This document shows, in pieces, positions 36,978 through 47,289 of a DNA stretch of 64,000 nt. A model generated the notes under the pieces. The model searched no databases. It was not told the DNA's origin and saw only the letters and a program-made list of their open reading frames with translations. The DNA comes from Methyloceanibacter methanicus (GTDB lineage: Bacteria > Pseudomonadota > Alphaproteobacteria > Rhizobiales > Methyloligellaceae). The stretch is from NCBI RefSeq assembly GCF_001723285.1, contig NZ_LPWG01000010.1:310001-374000 (forward strand), read 5' to 3'. Numbering within the stretch: position 1 is the first letter of the stretch; the number at the start of each line of letters is the position of its first letter. The translations under genes and the position numbers were made by a program.

Positions 36978-38823
36978 TCAATCTGCCTTGCGGCGCGCGA
37001 TCTCGGCTTGCGCCTCCGCCTGGTCGTAGAGGGTTTCACCGTCGGGACGCCGCATCGCCTCGAAGAATGCGTTGTCCGTCGCGGAGGGGGCCGGGCCGTA
37101 AAGACTGGCGCCGATTCCGGCAGCGAGCGCAAGCACGACCGAGACGAGACTCACGGCCGCCGTTCCCACGGCCGTTTCGGCAATGCCGACAAGGCTGCCC
37201 GCGATAACGCTGAGGAACATGATCGCGAAGCCGGCCGCCATACTGGCCAGCCCACCCCACACCGTGCAGCGTTGCCACCATGTCGACAGAAACAGGGGCG
37301 GAAAAAAACGTCGCGGCCACGAGGGCAAGGGCGGTGATCGCGTAGCTCAACGAGTCCACGTCGGCGATGAACAGGTAGATCGCCGTGAGCAGCGCGATCG
37401 CGGCGATGGCACCCCAGGCGGCCAAGAGCCGCGGCAGGACGATGGGCTGCGGATCGATCGACCTGTAGAAATCGTCCGCGAGGCTCGCGCTCAACGTGAA
37501 CAGGTGGGAGCCGGAGGCCGCGAGTGCGATCCCAAGGCCGGCGGCGGCAATCAGCGCGGTGAGGATGTAGGGCAGCGCCGCGAGCATCGGCAAAGCAAGC
37601 GCGATCCCGTCCCGCGCGATCTGCAAGTCGCCGACGCCGATCGAGCCGTCCCCATTAAGATCGGTTGCGCGGAAGACCTCCATCTCGCTGAGGCCGTTGA
37701 ACCAGGCCGGAAGACCTTGCATCGGGATGAGTACGACATCTCCGAACATCAGGACTTTGGCAAACACGACCATGGCGGGGGCGGTGATGCCGAAAAGGGC
37801 AACCAGCAGGAGCGCCCAGGCCGTCGAGCGGCGCTGATCGGCAACCGAGGCGGTCACGCCGCTGCGGGCCAAGAGGCTCGGCAGGGCCGCGGTGCCCAGG
37901 GCGATACAGACGAACAGAGCGAAGAACCCAGCCTCTGAGATCATGCTGAAGGGCTGGAGAAAGGGCTTTTCCGCGGCGGCGGGTTCGTGACCGGGCAAGC
38001 CGGTGGACGAGCCCGGTTCGGCTGCGACGACGCCTGACGCAACTTCGGCGTTCGTCAGCGAGTCGAGCATTTCGCCATAGGTGAACTGTGGCGCGGGCAG
38101 ATTGGTCAGCACCACGGCGACGACGGTCAGGGGAATGGCAAGCCCCAGGCCGCCGGTGATGAACTGGGCGCTGCCGGACCAGGTCAGCGCGCGCATGCCG
38201 CCGAGGGTACCCGTGGCGGCGATGAACAGGACGACAATGAGCACGCTAAGCCAGTAGGCCGCCGGCAGGAAGATCGACAGCACCATCGCGGCGATATGCA
38301 CCTCCGCGGCCAGCAGCAGAAAGGTCGGCGCGATCTGGAGCGCGCTCGCGACCATCCGCGTTTGCCGCGAGCGGAATCGCTGTTCGAAAAAGGCGGGCAG
38401 CGTGTAGGCGCCCACCCGGCGCAGATAAGGTACGAACAGCACACCCGCCAGCAACAGACCGCAGACCCAGCCAAGGCCGATCGCGAGCCCGTCGAACCCG
38501 GCAAAGAACAGCGCGCCCGTATAGGCGAAAAAGCCCGTGCCGCCGACGGTGATCGCCGCCAATAGGAATGCGTTGTAGACCTGTGGGACGCGCCGGCCGG
38601 AAACAAAGAAGTCCTCGATGTTGAGCGTCCGCGCGGCGACGGCGATGGCCATATAGAGGATCAGCGGCATCAAGATCATGAGCCGTGCGATCGATCCGCG
38701 CTGCCAGCCGAGTTGTTCGGCCATGGCCAGCAGGATCGCCAGGGACACGAACGAACTGGCGACAATGCCGTAATAGGCGCCGAGATGAGGGTTCGGCGTG
38801 CGCTGGCGAGACTGGAGAGCCAT
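36978..38823 (-). CDS. Sodium:solute symporter (SSS family, VC_2705 type), one indel
   Basis: Large subunit of a two-part sodium symporter, from ATG 38823, two bases after the DUF4212 gene. It has about 13 membrane spans. SSS wording includes NIEDFFVSGRRVPQVYNAF and LRRVGAYTLPAFFEQRF. Like others in this subgroup it has an EF-hand-like insert, DLNGDGSIGVGDL. The frame shifts near 37255, where one extra G in a GGGG run separates VDMVATLHGVG from GLASMAAGFAIMFL; removing it extends the protein to 36978. Substrate (short organic acids in relatives) is inferred. Confidence 0.85.
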
Positions 38824-38825
38824 CG

Positions 38826-39131
38826 CTAGGTGATCTCCTCGTTCATGCTGCGCGTGAGGTCGATCCTCTCCTGGACGCGCACATACCAGAACGTGACGAA
38901 GACCGCGAAAATGAGAAGCCCTTGCGCCAAGAGGTAGAAGCCGAGCGGAAAATGGAGGAACCAAATCCGGTTGAGCGGGAACGCGTAGACGATGGCGACG
39001 GCCACGGCAAAGAGCACAGCCGACACGGAGGTGATGGCGACCGCCAATGTGCGCAGCTGATGCCGGTCGCGGGCCGCGTTCTCGATCTCGACGTCCTGTT
39101 GCGAGTCCTGCTCGGTATTCTGCGTCGTCAC
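38826..39131 (-). CDS. Sodium symporter small subunit (DUF4212)
   Basis: 101 residues, two transmembrane segments (AITSVSAVLFAVAVAIVYAF and FYLLAQGLLIFAVFVTFWYV). The family marker is FPLNRIWFLHFPLGFYLLAQ, and the end is VQERIDLTRSMNEEIT. DUF4212 proteins are found beside VC_2705-type SSS symporters, exactly as here, and are regarded as their small subunit. Confidence 0.9.
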   Translation of the reverse strand: MTTQNTEQDSQQDVEIENAARDRHQLRTLAVAITSVSAVLFAVAVAIVYAFPLNRIWFLHFPLGFYLLAQGLLIFAVFVTFWYVRVQERIDLTRSMNEEIT

Positions 39132-39971
39132 GCGTTCTGCCCCGTTGCACGCTTCAGATTATGCCGTGGCTCGCGGCCGTCAGGGTACGGCAGCCTGGCC
39201 AGGGCAATGCGGGATATCGGAAGCACTTAGCAGCAAGGCCCGGCCATGCAAACCGTCCTTCGCGACGAAGGCGGCGAAAATGCGTTTGCCGCCGGGACTG
39301 TGACGCGACGGCTCATGCGCCCAAGGGTGTTCCCAACGATGCCAATCGACCCGTTACCGGCCGTCGTCAGATTTCCACTGTTCTCAATTGTGTATCCGCC
39401 CGCGATCGCGCGCGTGGAGACAAGCACCGTGCCGGTCGGCAGGGCAGGACGGCATTGAGCCGCTCGGTGATGCCGCCCCGTGGTTACCGCAAACCAATCA
39501 GCCGGGTTCGGGGCAGGGTGGATGAAAAGTCCGTGGCGAGCCAGGGGGAAGAACCCGATCGCTCCACAGGTCCGTGCCGAATCCTGGCGTGAGTTGCTGG
39601 AAAGAAACAGGTTTTCGCCGCGCGCCCCCGAAAGAGATTCTGTGTCCTGCGCGGGGCAGAGACAGAAAATTATCCTTCGTTTCCGGGCCAACGAGAACAA
39701 TTTTGCACTAAATCCGGCGTATGGACTTTTCCGAGAGAATGATTTTTCACTAATCAACCCCAACCTAGGGCGCGCCGCGCGTTTCCCGACGGTGCGGGGG
39801 TTGGGTCGAGCGGAGAATGGGCGCAGCACCAGTCGGCATCGGGGCCGGCGGGTGCGGCTCCTCGTGTTTTTGACGGACTTGCGAGGCGGGTCGCCGCCGC
39901 GTACACGGGCCGCTTGGTCGAACCGCGACGCCGAGTTGGGACGCGACGCCTTTTGGAAGGTGGCTTGGAAC
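39132..39971. other. 840-base gap before the sulfate-reduction operon
   Basis: Apart from the adhesin-like fragment (39227-39480, minus) no gene is supported. The part from about 39,590 to 39,770 is AT-richer than its surroundings (around AATGATTTTTCACTAATC) and is the likely promoter area for fdx-cysG. No clear -35/-10 pair or CysB-type site can be named. Confidence 0.5.
39227..39480 (-). pseudogene. Probable fragment of an autotransporter/adhesin passenger domain
   Basis: On the minus strand the frame ending at 39227 reads TIENSGNLTTAGNGSIGIVG, flanked by GTVLVSTRAIAGG and NTLGRMSRRV. The N-S-G-x-[IL]-T-T-x-G-x-x-[AS]-x-G-I pattern is typical of beta-helix autotransporter repeats. There is no start, signal peptide or barrel here, so this is at best a remnant. 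The evidence is only pattern similarity. Confidence 0.4.
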
Positions 39972-40330
39972 ATGTTCATTACCGTGCGCATGCCTGACGG
40001 CACCACGCATCGCCTCGAAGCCCTCGAGGGCTGGCGTGTGATGGAGGTCATCCGCGATTGGGGTCTGCCCATCAAGGCGGAGTGCGGCGGCGCCTGCGCG
40101 TGCGCGACCTGCCATGTTTGGGTCGCGGAGAACTGGGTCGACAAGCTTGTGCCGCCGACGGACGAAGAGACCGAGATGCTCGATGGCGCCTTCTCCGTGG
40201 ACGATCGCCGTTCGCGGCTGTCGTGCCAGCTGATCATGCGCCCGAGCTCGACGGCCTGGAAGTGGAGCTTGCACCCGAGAGCCTCTCCGAGATCTCCGAG
40301 CCTCCAGCAGCGACAGGGACGTCAGGCTGA
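39972..40330 (+). CDS. fdx: 2Fe-2S ferredoxin (adrenodoxin type), one indel
   Basis: Small electron carrier, first gene of the sulfur operon. Cluster ligands: AECGGACACATCHVW (C-x5-C-x2-C) and the fourth cysteine in RLSCQLIM. The C-terminus changes frame near 40237; one missing base gives LIM-x-PELDGLEVELAPESL and a stop that overlaps the cysG ATG (TGATG). About 119 residues corrected. With a siroheme sulfite reductase (CysI) and no CysJ flavoprotein nearby, it is the likely electron donor; that is inference from context. Confidence 0.87.
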
Positions 40331-41728
40331 TGCGGACCTTCCCCCTCTTTGTGAGCTTCGATGGCAAGCCGCCGCTCGTGGTCGGCGGGGGTCCGCTCGC
40401 GGCCGTCAAGGCGCGGCTTCTTCTTATGCGGGCCGATCGCGTCGACGTCGCAGCCGAGACGCTGGATCCGGAACTGGCGAACCTCGAGAACGAGGGCAAG
40501 GTGGTCTTGCAGCCGGCTCACCCGGGGGTCGATCAGATTCGCGGCCGTCCGCTTGTGATCTCGGCCACCGAGATCGAGGGCGAGGACGCACGCATCGCAG
40601 AGATCGCGCATGCCTTGGGCGTGCCCGTCAACGTGCCGGACCGGCCGGCCCTATGCACCGCCCTGCTGCCGGCGATCGTGGATCGCGGCGAACTCACCGT
40701 CGCGATCGGGACCTCGGCCGCGGCGCCGGTCTTGGCCCAGCGTCTGCGCGCCCGGTTGGAGCATGAGCTGCACCCGCGGCTCGGCGAGCTCGCAAGACTT
40801 GCGGGCACGTTCCGCGGTCGCGTGGCCGGAGCGTTGCCGGAAGGCCCGCGCCGCCGCCGTCTATGGGAAACGATCTTCGACGGTCCGGCCGCCGACGCCA
40901 TGCTCCAGGGTGATGAAGCGCTGGCCCGCGGGCTGATCGACATTGAAATCGAGCGGGCGGCAATGGCCGGTGACCGTGACGGCCAGGCGCCGCAAGGCCG
41001 TGTCGTTCTCGTCGGTGCAGGTCCTGGAGATCCCGAGCTTCTGACGATGAAGGCCATCCGGGCCCTGAAAGCCGCCGATGTCGTCTTTCACGACAAGCTG
41101 GTGGGCGAGGGCGTCTTGGACTTGGCGCGCCGCGAGGCGGAACTGATTTCCGTCGGTAAGGCGAAGGGCGCCCACAGCGTGCCGCAGGCGGAGATCAATG
41201 CGCAGCTGGTCGCGCGCGCGAAGTACGGCAGACGGTCGTGCGCCTCAAGGGCGGCGATCCCTTCATTTTCGGCCGGGGCGGCGAGGAACTCGACGCGTTG
41301 CGGGCCGAGAACGTTGCCGTCGAGGTGATCCCGGGCGTCACGGCCGGGGCCGCAGCTGCGGCCAGCCTGCAGATTCCGCTGACCCATCGCGACGTGTCGC
41401 ACACGGTGACCTTCGTGTCCGGCCACGAGGCCGGCGGGAAGGCGCCGAGCTTCGACCATCTCGATTTGACGGCGCTGGCCTCGGGCAACAACACGCTGGT
41501 CGTCTATATGGGCGTCACGACCGGGGCCGTCATCGCCCGGCGCTGCTGGCCGCAGGCTTCCGCGAGGGGCTGCCGGTCATCGCGGTGGAAAATGCCAGCC
41601 GCGCGAACGAGCGGCGCATCGCCACCACGATTTCGACATTGGCGGAGGACGCCGGCAGTCTTGGTTTGAGCTCTCCGGCCGTTCTCATCTTCGGCGAGGT
41701 TGCCGGACTGCCCGCCGCCGGCGCGTGA
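40330..41728 (+). CDS. cysG: Siroheme synthase, two indels
   Basis: Trifunctional enzyme making siroheme for CysI. The N-terminal dehydrogenase/ferrochelatase half has LVVGGGPLAAVKARLLL; the C-terminal methyltransferase (SUMT) has RVVLVGAGPGDPELLTMKAI, LKGGDPFIFGRGGEEL, IPGVTAGAAAAASLQIPLTH and VYMGV. Two single missing bases, near 41229 (GGCAGACG) and near 41541 (CGGCGCTG), split it into three frames. Correcting both gives about 466 residues ending at 41728. ATG 40330 overlaps the ferredoxin stop. Confidence 0.9.
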
Positions 41729-41763
41729 AACGATCTTGGCTCACGAGGAGGTTGTGCGCTCCT

Positions 41764-42060
41764 ATGCCTAGTGTTGTAACCGCAAACCGCCTGGACGACG
41801 GCATTGTCGTCTATCTCGCCCCTGGCGGCGGCTGGAGCGAGAACCTGGCCGACGCCGCCCGCGCCGAAGGCGAAGACGAGGTCAAGGCGCTGGAGGCCGT
41901 TGCCGACGCGGCCGTGCGCGATCGCCTCGTCATCAGCGTTTACCCCATGCCGGTCGAGGTGAAAGACGACGGCACGGTCGATCCGATTTCCGTGCGCGAA
42001 CGCATTCGCGCGTCCCACCGCACGACGCTGACAAAGGATTGGTACGATGTACCGCTATGA
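41764..42060 (+). CDS. DUF2849 family protein
   Basis: 98 residues from ATG 41764 (MPSVVTANRLDDGIVVYL), with AGGAGG about 15 bases upstream. The later part has LVISVYPMPVEVKDDGTVDP and IRASHRTTLTKDWYDVPL. DUF2849 genes lie just before sulfite reductase in many alphaproteobacteria, as here, overlapping cysI by 14 bases. A role in sulfite reduction is likely by association; the biochemical function is unknown. Confidence 0.88.
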   Translation: MPSVVTANRLDDGIVVYLAPGGGWSENLADAARAEGEDEVKALEAVADAAVRDRLVISVYPMPVEVKDDGTVDPISVRERIRASHRTTLTKDWYDVPL

Positions 42061-43702
42061 TGAGTTTGACCACGCCTTCGTAAACGAGCGCGTATCGGAG
42101 TTTCGCGCCCAGGTCGGGCGGCGTCTCGCGGGCGCGCTGTCCGAAGAGGAGTTCCGGCCCTTGCGCTTGCGCAACGGGGTCTACCTCCAGCTGCACGCCT
42201 ACATGTTGCGGATCGCCATTCCCTACGGCCAGCTGTCGCCGCGCCAGTTGCGTCAGCTCGCCATGATCGGCCGCAAATGGGATCGCGGCTACGGCCATTT
42301 CACGACGCGCCAGAATCTCCAGTTCAACTGGGTGAAGCTGGTCGACATTCCCGACGTGCTCGCCGCGCTTGCCGAGGTCGAGATGCACTGCATCCAGACG
42401 AGCGGCAATTGCGTGCGCAACGTCACCTCCGATCCGTACGCGGCCGCGGCGGTCGACGAGTTGGAAGACCCGCGCGTCTGGTGCGAGATCTTGCGCCAAT
42501 GGTCGACGCTGCATCCGGAGTTCAACTGGCTGCCGCGCAAGTTCAAGATTGCCGTGTCCGGCGCGGCGGAGGACCGTGCGGCCACCGCGTTCCACGATAT
42601 CGGTCTTCGCATCGTGCGCGGACCCAACGGCGAGAACGGCTTCCGCGTCCTCGTCGGCGGCGGTATGGGGCGTACGCCCTATGTGGGTCAGGTGATCCGC
42701 GAGTTCCTGCCCAAGGAGCATTTGCTGTCCTATGTGGAGTCCATCCTGCGCGTCTACAATCTGCTCGGACGCCGGGACAATCTCTTCAAGGCGCGTATCA
42801 AGATCCTCGTCAACACGCTCGGCATCGACAAGTTCCGCGAGGCCGTGGAGGCGGATTGGGAGGCCACGAACAAGGCCGGGATCGATCTGCCCGAGGACGA
42901 GGTTCGCCGGATTGCGTCCTACTTCGCGCCGCCGGACCTTCCCGAACAGCCGTCCCGTGACGAGGCGCTGGCCGCGCGCCGCGAGGCCGACCCGCGTTTT
43001 GCCGGCTGGTACCGGAACAACGTGCTGCCGCATCGGGTTCCTGGCTATGCGTCGGTCGTGATCTCGCTGAAGGAGCCTGGGCGCACGCCGGGCGACGCCT
43101 CCTCCGACACGATGGATCTCGTGGCCGACCTGGCAGAGCGCTTCGGCCATGACGAGATCCGGGTGAACTACACCCAGAACCTCGTGCTGCCGCATGTGGC
43201 GCGGGCCGACATCCCCGCGCTCTACGACGTGCTGGCGGAAGCGGGCCTTGGCGTCGGCAATAACGAGCTTCTGGGCGACATGATCTGCTGCCCGGGCCTC
43301 GATTACTGCAACCTCGCCAATGCGCGCTCGATCCCCATCGCGAAGGAGATCGCCAAGAAGTTCGAAGATCCCGCGCGGCAGACCGAGATCGGCAAGCTCA
43401 GGGTCAACATGTCGGGCTGCATCAACGCCTGCGGTCATCACCACGCGGGCAATATCGGCATTCTCGGCGTCGATAAGAAGGGTACGGAGCTTTACCAGAT
43501 CACGCTGGGGGGTAGCCCGAAGGACGACGCCGCGGTGGGAACGATCATCGGACCCGGGTTCCGCGCCGAGAAGGTTCCCGATGCCATCGGCACCATCGTC
43601 GATACCTATGTCGAAAGACGTCACGAGGGAGAGAGCTTCCTCGAAACCTGGCGCCGCGTCGGTGCCGCGCCGTTCAAGGAGGCTCTCTATGGTGCTCGTT
43701 GA
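42047..43702 (+). CDS. cysI: Sulfite reductase hemoprotein (siroheme/4Fe-4S)
   Basis: Reduces sulfite to sulfide with six electrons. 551 residues, complete. Nitrite/sulfite reductase half-domains (GHFTTRQNLQFNWVKL, QTSGNCVRNVTSDPYA) and the cluster/siroheme cysteines CCPGLDYCNLANARS and MSGCINACGHHHAGN. The wording fits ferredoxin-type sulfite reductase rather than nitrite reductase, and all its neighbours belong to sulfate assimilation. The start overlaps DUF2849. Confidence 0.93.
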   Translation: MYRYDEFDHAFVNERVSEFRAQVGRRLAGALSEEEFRPLRLRNGVYLQLHAYMLRIAIPYGQLSPRQLRQLAMIGRKWDRGYGHFTTRQNLQFNWVKLVDIPDVLAALAEVEMHCIQTSGNCVRNVTSDPYAAAAVDELEDPRVWCEILRQWSTLHPEFNWLPRKFKIAVSGAAEDRAATAFHDIGLRIVRGPNGENGFRVLVGGGMGRTPYVGQVIREFLPKEHLLSYVESILRVYNLLGRRDNLFKARIKILVNTLGIDKFREAVEADWEATNKAGIDLPEDEVRRIASYFAPPDLPEQPSRDEALAARREADPRFAGWYRNNVLPHRVPGYASVVISLKEPGRTPGDASSDTMDLVADLAERFGHDEIRVNYTQNLVLPHVARADIPALYDVLAEAGLGVGNNELLGDMICCPGLDYCNLANARSIPIAKEIAKKFEDPARQTEIGKLRVNMSGCINACGHHHAGNIGILGVDKKGTELYQITLGGSPKDDAAVGTIIGPGFRAEKVPDAIGTIVDTYVERRHEGESFLETWRRVGAAPFKEALYGAR

Positions 43703-44845
43703 TTTGACGACTGGCTCGCTGATCGCCGAGCCCGATGTGGCCGCGACCGTCTTGGAGCCGACCGCGGACCACGACGCATTGACGTCGGCCGCCGGCGGCA
43801 ATGCCGGTCCCATCGCCATCGTGTTCCCAAGTTTCGCCGATGGGCGCGGCTTCAGCCTGGCGCGGATCCTCCGCGACCGGCTTGGCTTTGCCGGCGAGAT
43901 TCGCGCCGTCGGGTCGCTCATTCCCGACCAGTCGCAATTCCTGCTGCGATCCGGTTTCGATACCGCCGAAATCACCGATCCCGACGCCGCCGAAAGCTGG
44001 ACCGTATCGCTTGCCCATATCCGCCGCAGTTACCAGCCCGCCGCGCGGAACCCTTTGCCGTTGCGTTGGAACGCGTCCGCCAAGGCCGCGGAGGAACTGG
44101 ACCGTGAGCTCGCTGCGACCGACGATCTCGTCGAGCGCATCAAGCTGATCGCCGAGCGCGTCGACGGCCGCATCGCCTTTTCGACGAGCCTCGGTCTGGA
44201 AGATCAGGTGATCCTGCAGGCCATCGCCAAGTCCGGTGTGACGAAGGCCGGCGCGGAGGTGGACGTCTTTACGCTCGATACGGGCCGGCTGTTTCCGGAA
44301 GTCCTGGAAACGGTCGAACTGTCCGAGCTGCGCTACCGGACGCGAATCCGCCTCGTGGTGCCCGATGCGCGCGAGGTCGAGGAACTCGTGAACCGCGATG
44401 GCGTGTACGGGTTCCGCCAGTCCGTCGACAACCGGAAGAGCTGCTGCGAAATCCGGAAGGTCCGGCCGCTGAACCGGGCCCTGCAGGGCGCGCAAGGCTG
44501 GATCACCGGGCTTCGCCGCGAACAGTCGCAGGCCCGCGCGGACGCGCCCATGGCCGAGTGGGACGAGGAGCGCGGGCTCATCAAGGTCAACCCGCTTGCC
44601 GACTGGTCCGACGAACAGGTCAACGCCTATATCGATGCCAACGACGTCGTGGTCAATCCGCTGCATGCGCAGGGCTTCGTCTCGATCGGCTGCGCCCCGT
44701 GCACGCGCGCGATCGAGCCCGGCGAGGAGCCGCGCGCGGGCCGCTGGTGGTGGGAGGCCGAGGACAAGAAGGAATGCGGCTGCACGTGGCCGAGTCCGAG
44801 CGGCGGTCCACGGTGCCCGCCGAGGAAGAGGAGCAAGCCGCGTGA
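43689..44845 (+). CDS. cysH: DUF934-CysH fusion: APS-reductase-type enzyme with N-terminal DUF934 domain, one indel
   Basis: One continuous frame from ATG 43689 encodes a DUF934 domain (about residues 1-120: [47 protein letters not shown]), a short linker, then a reductase domain ([34 protein letters not shown]). The cysteine sets [23 protein letters not shown] and the final ECG are the 4Fe-4S type that reduces APS directly. Near 44779 one missing base restores [17 protein letters not shown] and the stop at 44845, which overlaps cysD. DUF934 is usually a separate small gene, so the fusion is notable. Confidence 0.88.
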
Positions 44846-45744
44846 CCGCGCTGACGTCTCATCTCAAGCTTCTCGAGGCCGAGAGCATCCACATCTTCCG
44901 CGAGGCGGCCGCGCAGTTCCGTGCGCCGGTGCTGCTCTATTCGATCGGCAAGGACTCGACGGTTCTGCTGCATCTGGCGCGCAAGGCGTTTTGGCCCGCC
45001 AAGCCGCCGTTCCCGCTGCTTCACGTCGACACGACGTGGAAGTTCCGCGACATGATCGCCTTCCGCGACCGGACGGTGTCGGAGATGGGGCTCGACCTCA
45101 TCGTGCACACCAATCACGACGGTGCCGCGAAGAACATCAACCCGTTCGATTATCCGCCCTCTGTCTATACCGACATCATGAAGACCCAGGCTTTGCGCCA
45201 GGCGCTCGACAACGGCGGCTACGATGCGGCCTTCGGCGGCGCCCGCCGCGACGAGGAGGCGTCCCGTGCCAAGGAGCGCGTCTTCTCTTTCCGCGCGGGC
45301 GGCCATAGCTGGGACCCGCGCCTGCAACGGCCGGAAATGTGGCAGCTCCTGAACGGGCGTCTGGGCAAGGACGAAACCGTCCGGGTGTTCCCGCTGTCGA
45401 ATTGGACCGAGGCGGACGTCTGGCGCTACATCACGTTGGAGAAGCTCGACGTCGTGCCGCTCTATTTCGCGGCCGACCGTCCGACGGTCATGCGCGACCG
45501 GCAGATCCTGATGGTCGACGACGAGCGCATGCCGCTACCGGGCGAGCAGCCCACGATGCGCAAGATTCGCTTCCGCACGCTCGGGTGCTATCCGCTCACC
45601 GCGGCTATCGAATCCGAAGCGACCGAGCTGGACGCGGTCGTGACCGAGACCTTGGACGCGCGCGTGTCGGAACGGGCCGGCCGCTTGATCGATCATGACG
45701 AAGCGGGCGCCATGGAGATGAAGAAGCGCGAGGGGTACTTCTAA
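44842..45744 (+). CDS. cysD: Sulfate adenylyltransferase small subunit
   Basis: With CysN it makes APS from sulfate and ATP. 300 residues from GTG 44842, which overlaps the CysH stop. The PP-loop is [20 protein letters not shown]; other signatures are [39 protein letters not shown] and [13 protein letters not shown]. The stop TAA shares a base with the cysN ATG. Complete and family-length. Confidence 0.95.
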   Translation: MTALTSHLKLLEAESIHIFREAAAQFRAPVLLYSIGKDSTVLLHLARKAFWPAKPPFPLLHVDTTWKFRDMIAFRDRTVSEMGLDLIVHTNHDGAAKNINPFDYPPSVYTDIMKTQALRQALDNGGYDAAFGGARRDEEASRAKERVFSFRAGGHSWDPRLQRPEMWQLLNGRLGKDETVRVFPLSNWTEADVWRYITLEKLDVVPLYFAADRPTVMRDRQILMVDDERMPLPGEQPTMRKIRFRTLGCYPLTAAIESEATELDAVVTETLDARVSERAGRLIDHDEAGAMEMKKREGYF

Positions 45745-47228
45745 TGAGCTTGGCTGCGCTTTCGGAAACACAATCCCCCCAATCGTCCGTACACGCGAGC
45801 GAGAAGTCCGAGGCCATGCTGCGGCTCTTGACCTGCGGCTCCGTGGACGACGGCAAATCGACACTGATCGGACGGCTGTTGTGGGACGCTGCCGGGGTCA
45901 CCGACGATCAGCGCGCGCAAGTCATGCATGCCTCGCACGCGCGTGCGGTGAATGGGGAACGGATCGACTTTTCGCTCCTGCTCGACGGGCTCGTGGCCGA
46001 ACGCGAGCAGGGCATCACCATCGACATCGCCTGGCGCTATTTCGAGACGGAGCGCCGCCGGTTCGTGATCATCGATTCTCCGGGGCATGAACAGTACACC
46101 CGCAACATGGCGACCGGGGCTTCGCATGCGGACGTCGCTATTCTGCTGGTCGATGCGCGCCACGGCGTGAAGCGACAGACGCGCCGTCACGCGGCGATCT
46201 GCAATCTTGTCGGCATCAGGAAAGTCGTTCTGGCCGTCAACAAGATGGATCAGATCGACTGGTCCGAAGAGCGCTATCGGGCCATCGAGGCGGACTTCCG
46301 CTCTCTCGCCGGAAATTTCGACTTCGTGGATATCACCGCCATTCCCGCTGCCGCGTTGACCGGCGCGAACGTCGTTGCGCGATCCGTGGAGATGCCGTGG
46401 TACGGCGGCCCCACGCTGCTGGAATATCTGGAGACCGTTGAGGCCAGGAACGAACCCGAAGACGCGCCGTTCCGCATGCCGGTGCAACTTGTGTTGCGGG
46501 CGTCCAACGATTTTCGCGGCTACGCCGGCACGGTGACGTCGGGCTCCATTCGCGTCGGCGACCGCGTCGTGGACGCACGGAGCGGACTTGGCGCCACGCT
46601 GCAGCGGATCTCCACGATGGACGGCGACCTCGAGACCGCGTCCAGGGGCGATGCCGTCACGCTCGTGCTCGATACCGATCTCGACATCTCGCGCGGTGCC
46701 GTGCTGACCGAAACGCAGCGCCGGCCGACCAACGCCGACGTGATCGAGGCGCGCCTCGTATGGTTGTCCGAGCAGCCGTTCGATCCGGAAGCCGGCTATC
46801 TGTTGCGCACCGCGACCGACCTGACGCCCGTGACCTCTATGAGCGTTTCCACGCTGATCGACTTCGAGACGCTCTCCTCGCGGCAGGCCCATGAGTGCGG
46901 CATGAACGACATCGCCGATTGCCGCATTCTGCTTGGCCGGTCGACGGCGCTCGACCTCTTTGGCGACCTGCCGCTGACCGGGAACTTCGTTCTGGTCAAT
47001 GCACTCGACGGGGCGACCGTCGCCGGTGGCGTAATCACCTGGGTGCAGACGGGCGCTGCCGCCGTCGGCGACAATGTGCTTGTGCTTGACCGGGCCCGGC
47101 TGTCTGGCTTATGCGCGGACCTCGGCGATTCTCCGGAAGACAGAGTCGAGTACGAACGGCGTGCCCAAGAGGTGGCAATTCTGTTACGGTCGGCCGGCGT
47201 TCCGGTCCTGATCGAGACGGATCGCTAA
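45744..47228 (+). CDS. cysN: Sulfate adenylyltransferase large subunit (GTPase), no APS-kinase domain
   Basis: 494 residues. GTP-binding motifs are CGSVDDGKSTLIGRLL, DSPGHEQYTRNMATGAS and AVNKMDQIDW; the translation-factor-like beta barrels follow. It ends without a CysC kinase extension, and no cysC is near, so the pathway is sulfate to APS to sulfite. That agrees with the APS-type CysH upstream. Complete. Confidence 0.94.
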   Translation: MSLAALSETQSPQSSVHASEKSEAMLRLLTCGSVDDGKSTLIGRLLWDAAGVTDDQRAQVMHASHARAVNGERIDFSLLLDGLVAEREQGITIDIAWRYFETERRRFVIIDSPGHEQYTRNMATGASHADVAILLVDARHGVKRQTRRHAAICNLVGIRKVVLAVNKMDQIDWSEERYRAIEADFRSLAGNFDFVDITAIPAAALTGANVVARSVEMPWYGGPTLLEYLETVEARNEPEDAPFRMPVQLVLRASNDFRGYAGTVTSGSIRVGDRVVDARSGLGATLQRISTMDGDLETASRGDAVTLVLDTDLDISRGAVLTETQRRPTNADVIEARLVWLSEQPFDPEAGYLLRTATDLTPVTSMSVSTLIDFETLSSRQAHECGMNDIADCRILLGRSTALDLFGDLPLTGNFVLVNALDGATVAGGVITWVQTGAAAVGDNVLVLDRARLSGLCADLGDSPEDRVEYERRAQEVAILLRSAGVPVLIETDR

Positions 47229-47289
47229 AGGCTCGCCGGATCCGCTTCGGTTCCGATCGTGCCGGAAATGTCGGGGGAGGCTCTCATAT

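Noticed and set aside
41933..43975. A 680-codon minus-strand ORF across cysI
   Set aside because: Antisense to overlapping operon genes with clear motifs; composition is typical of a shadow frame.
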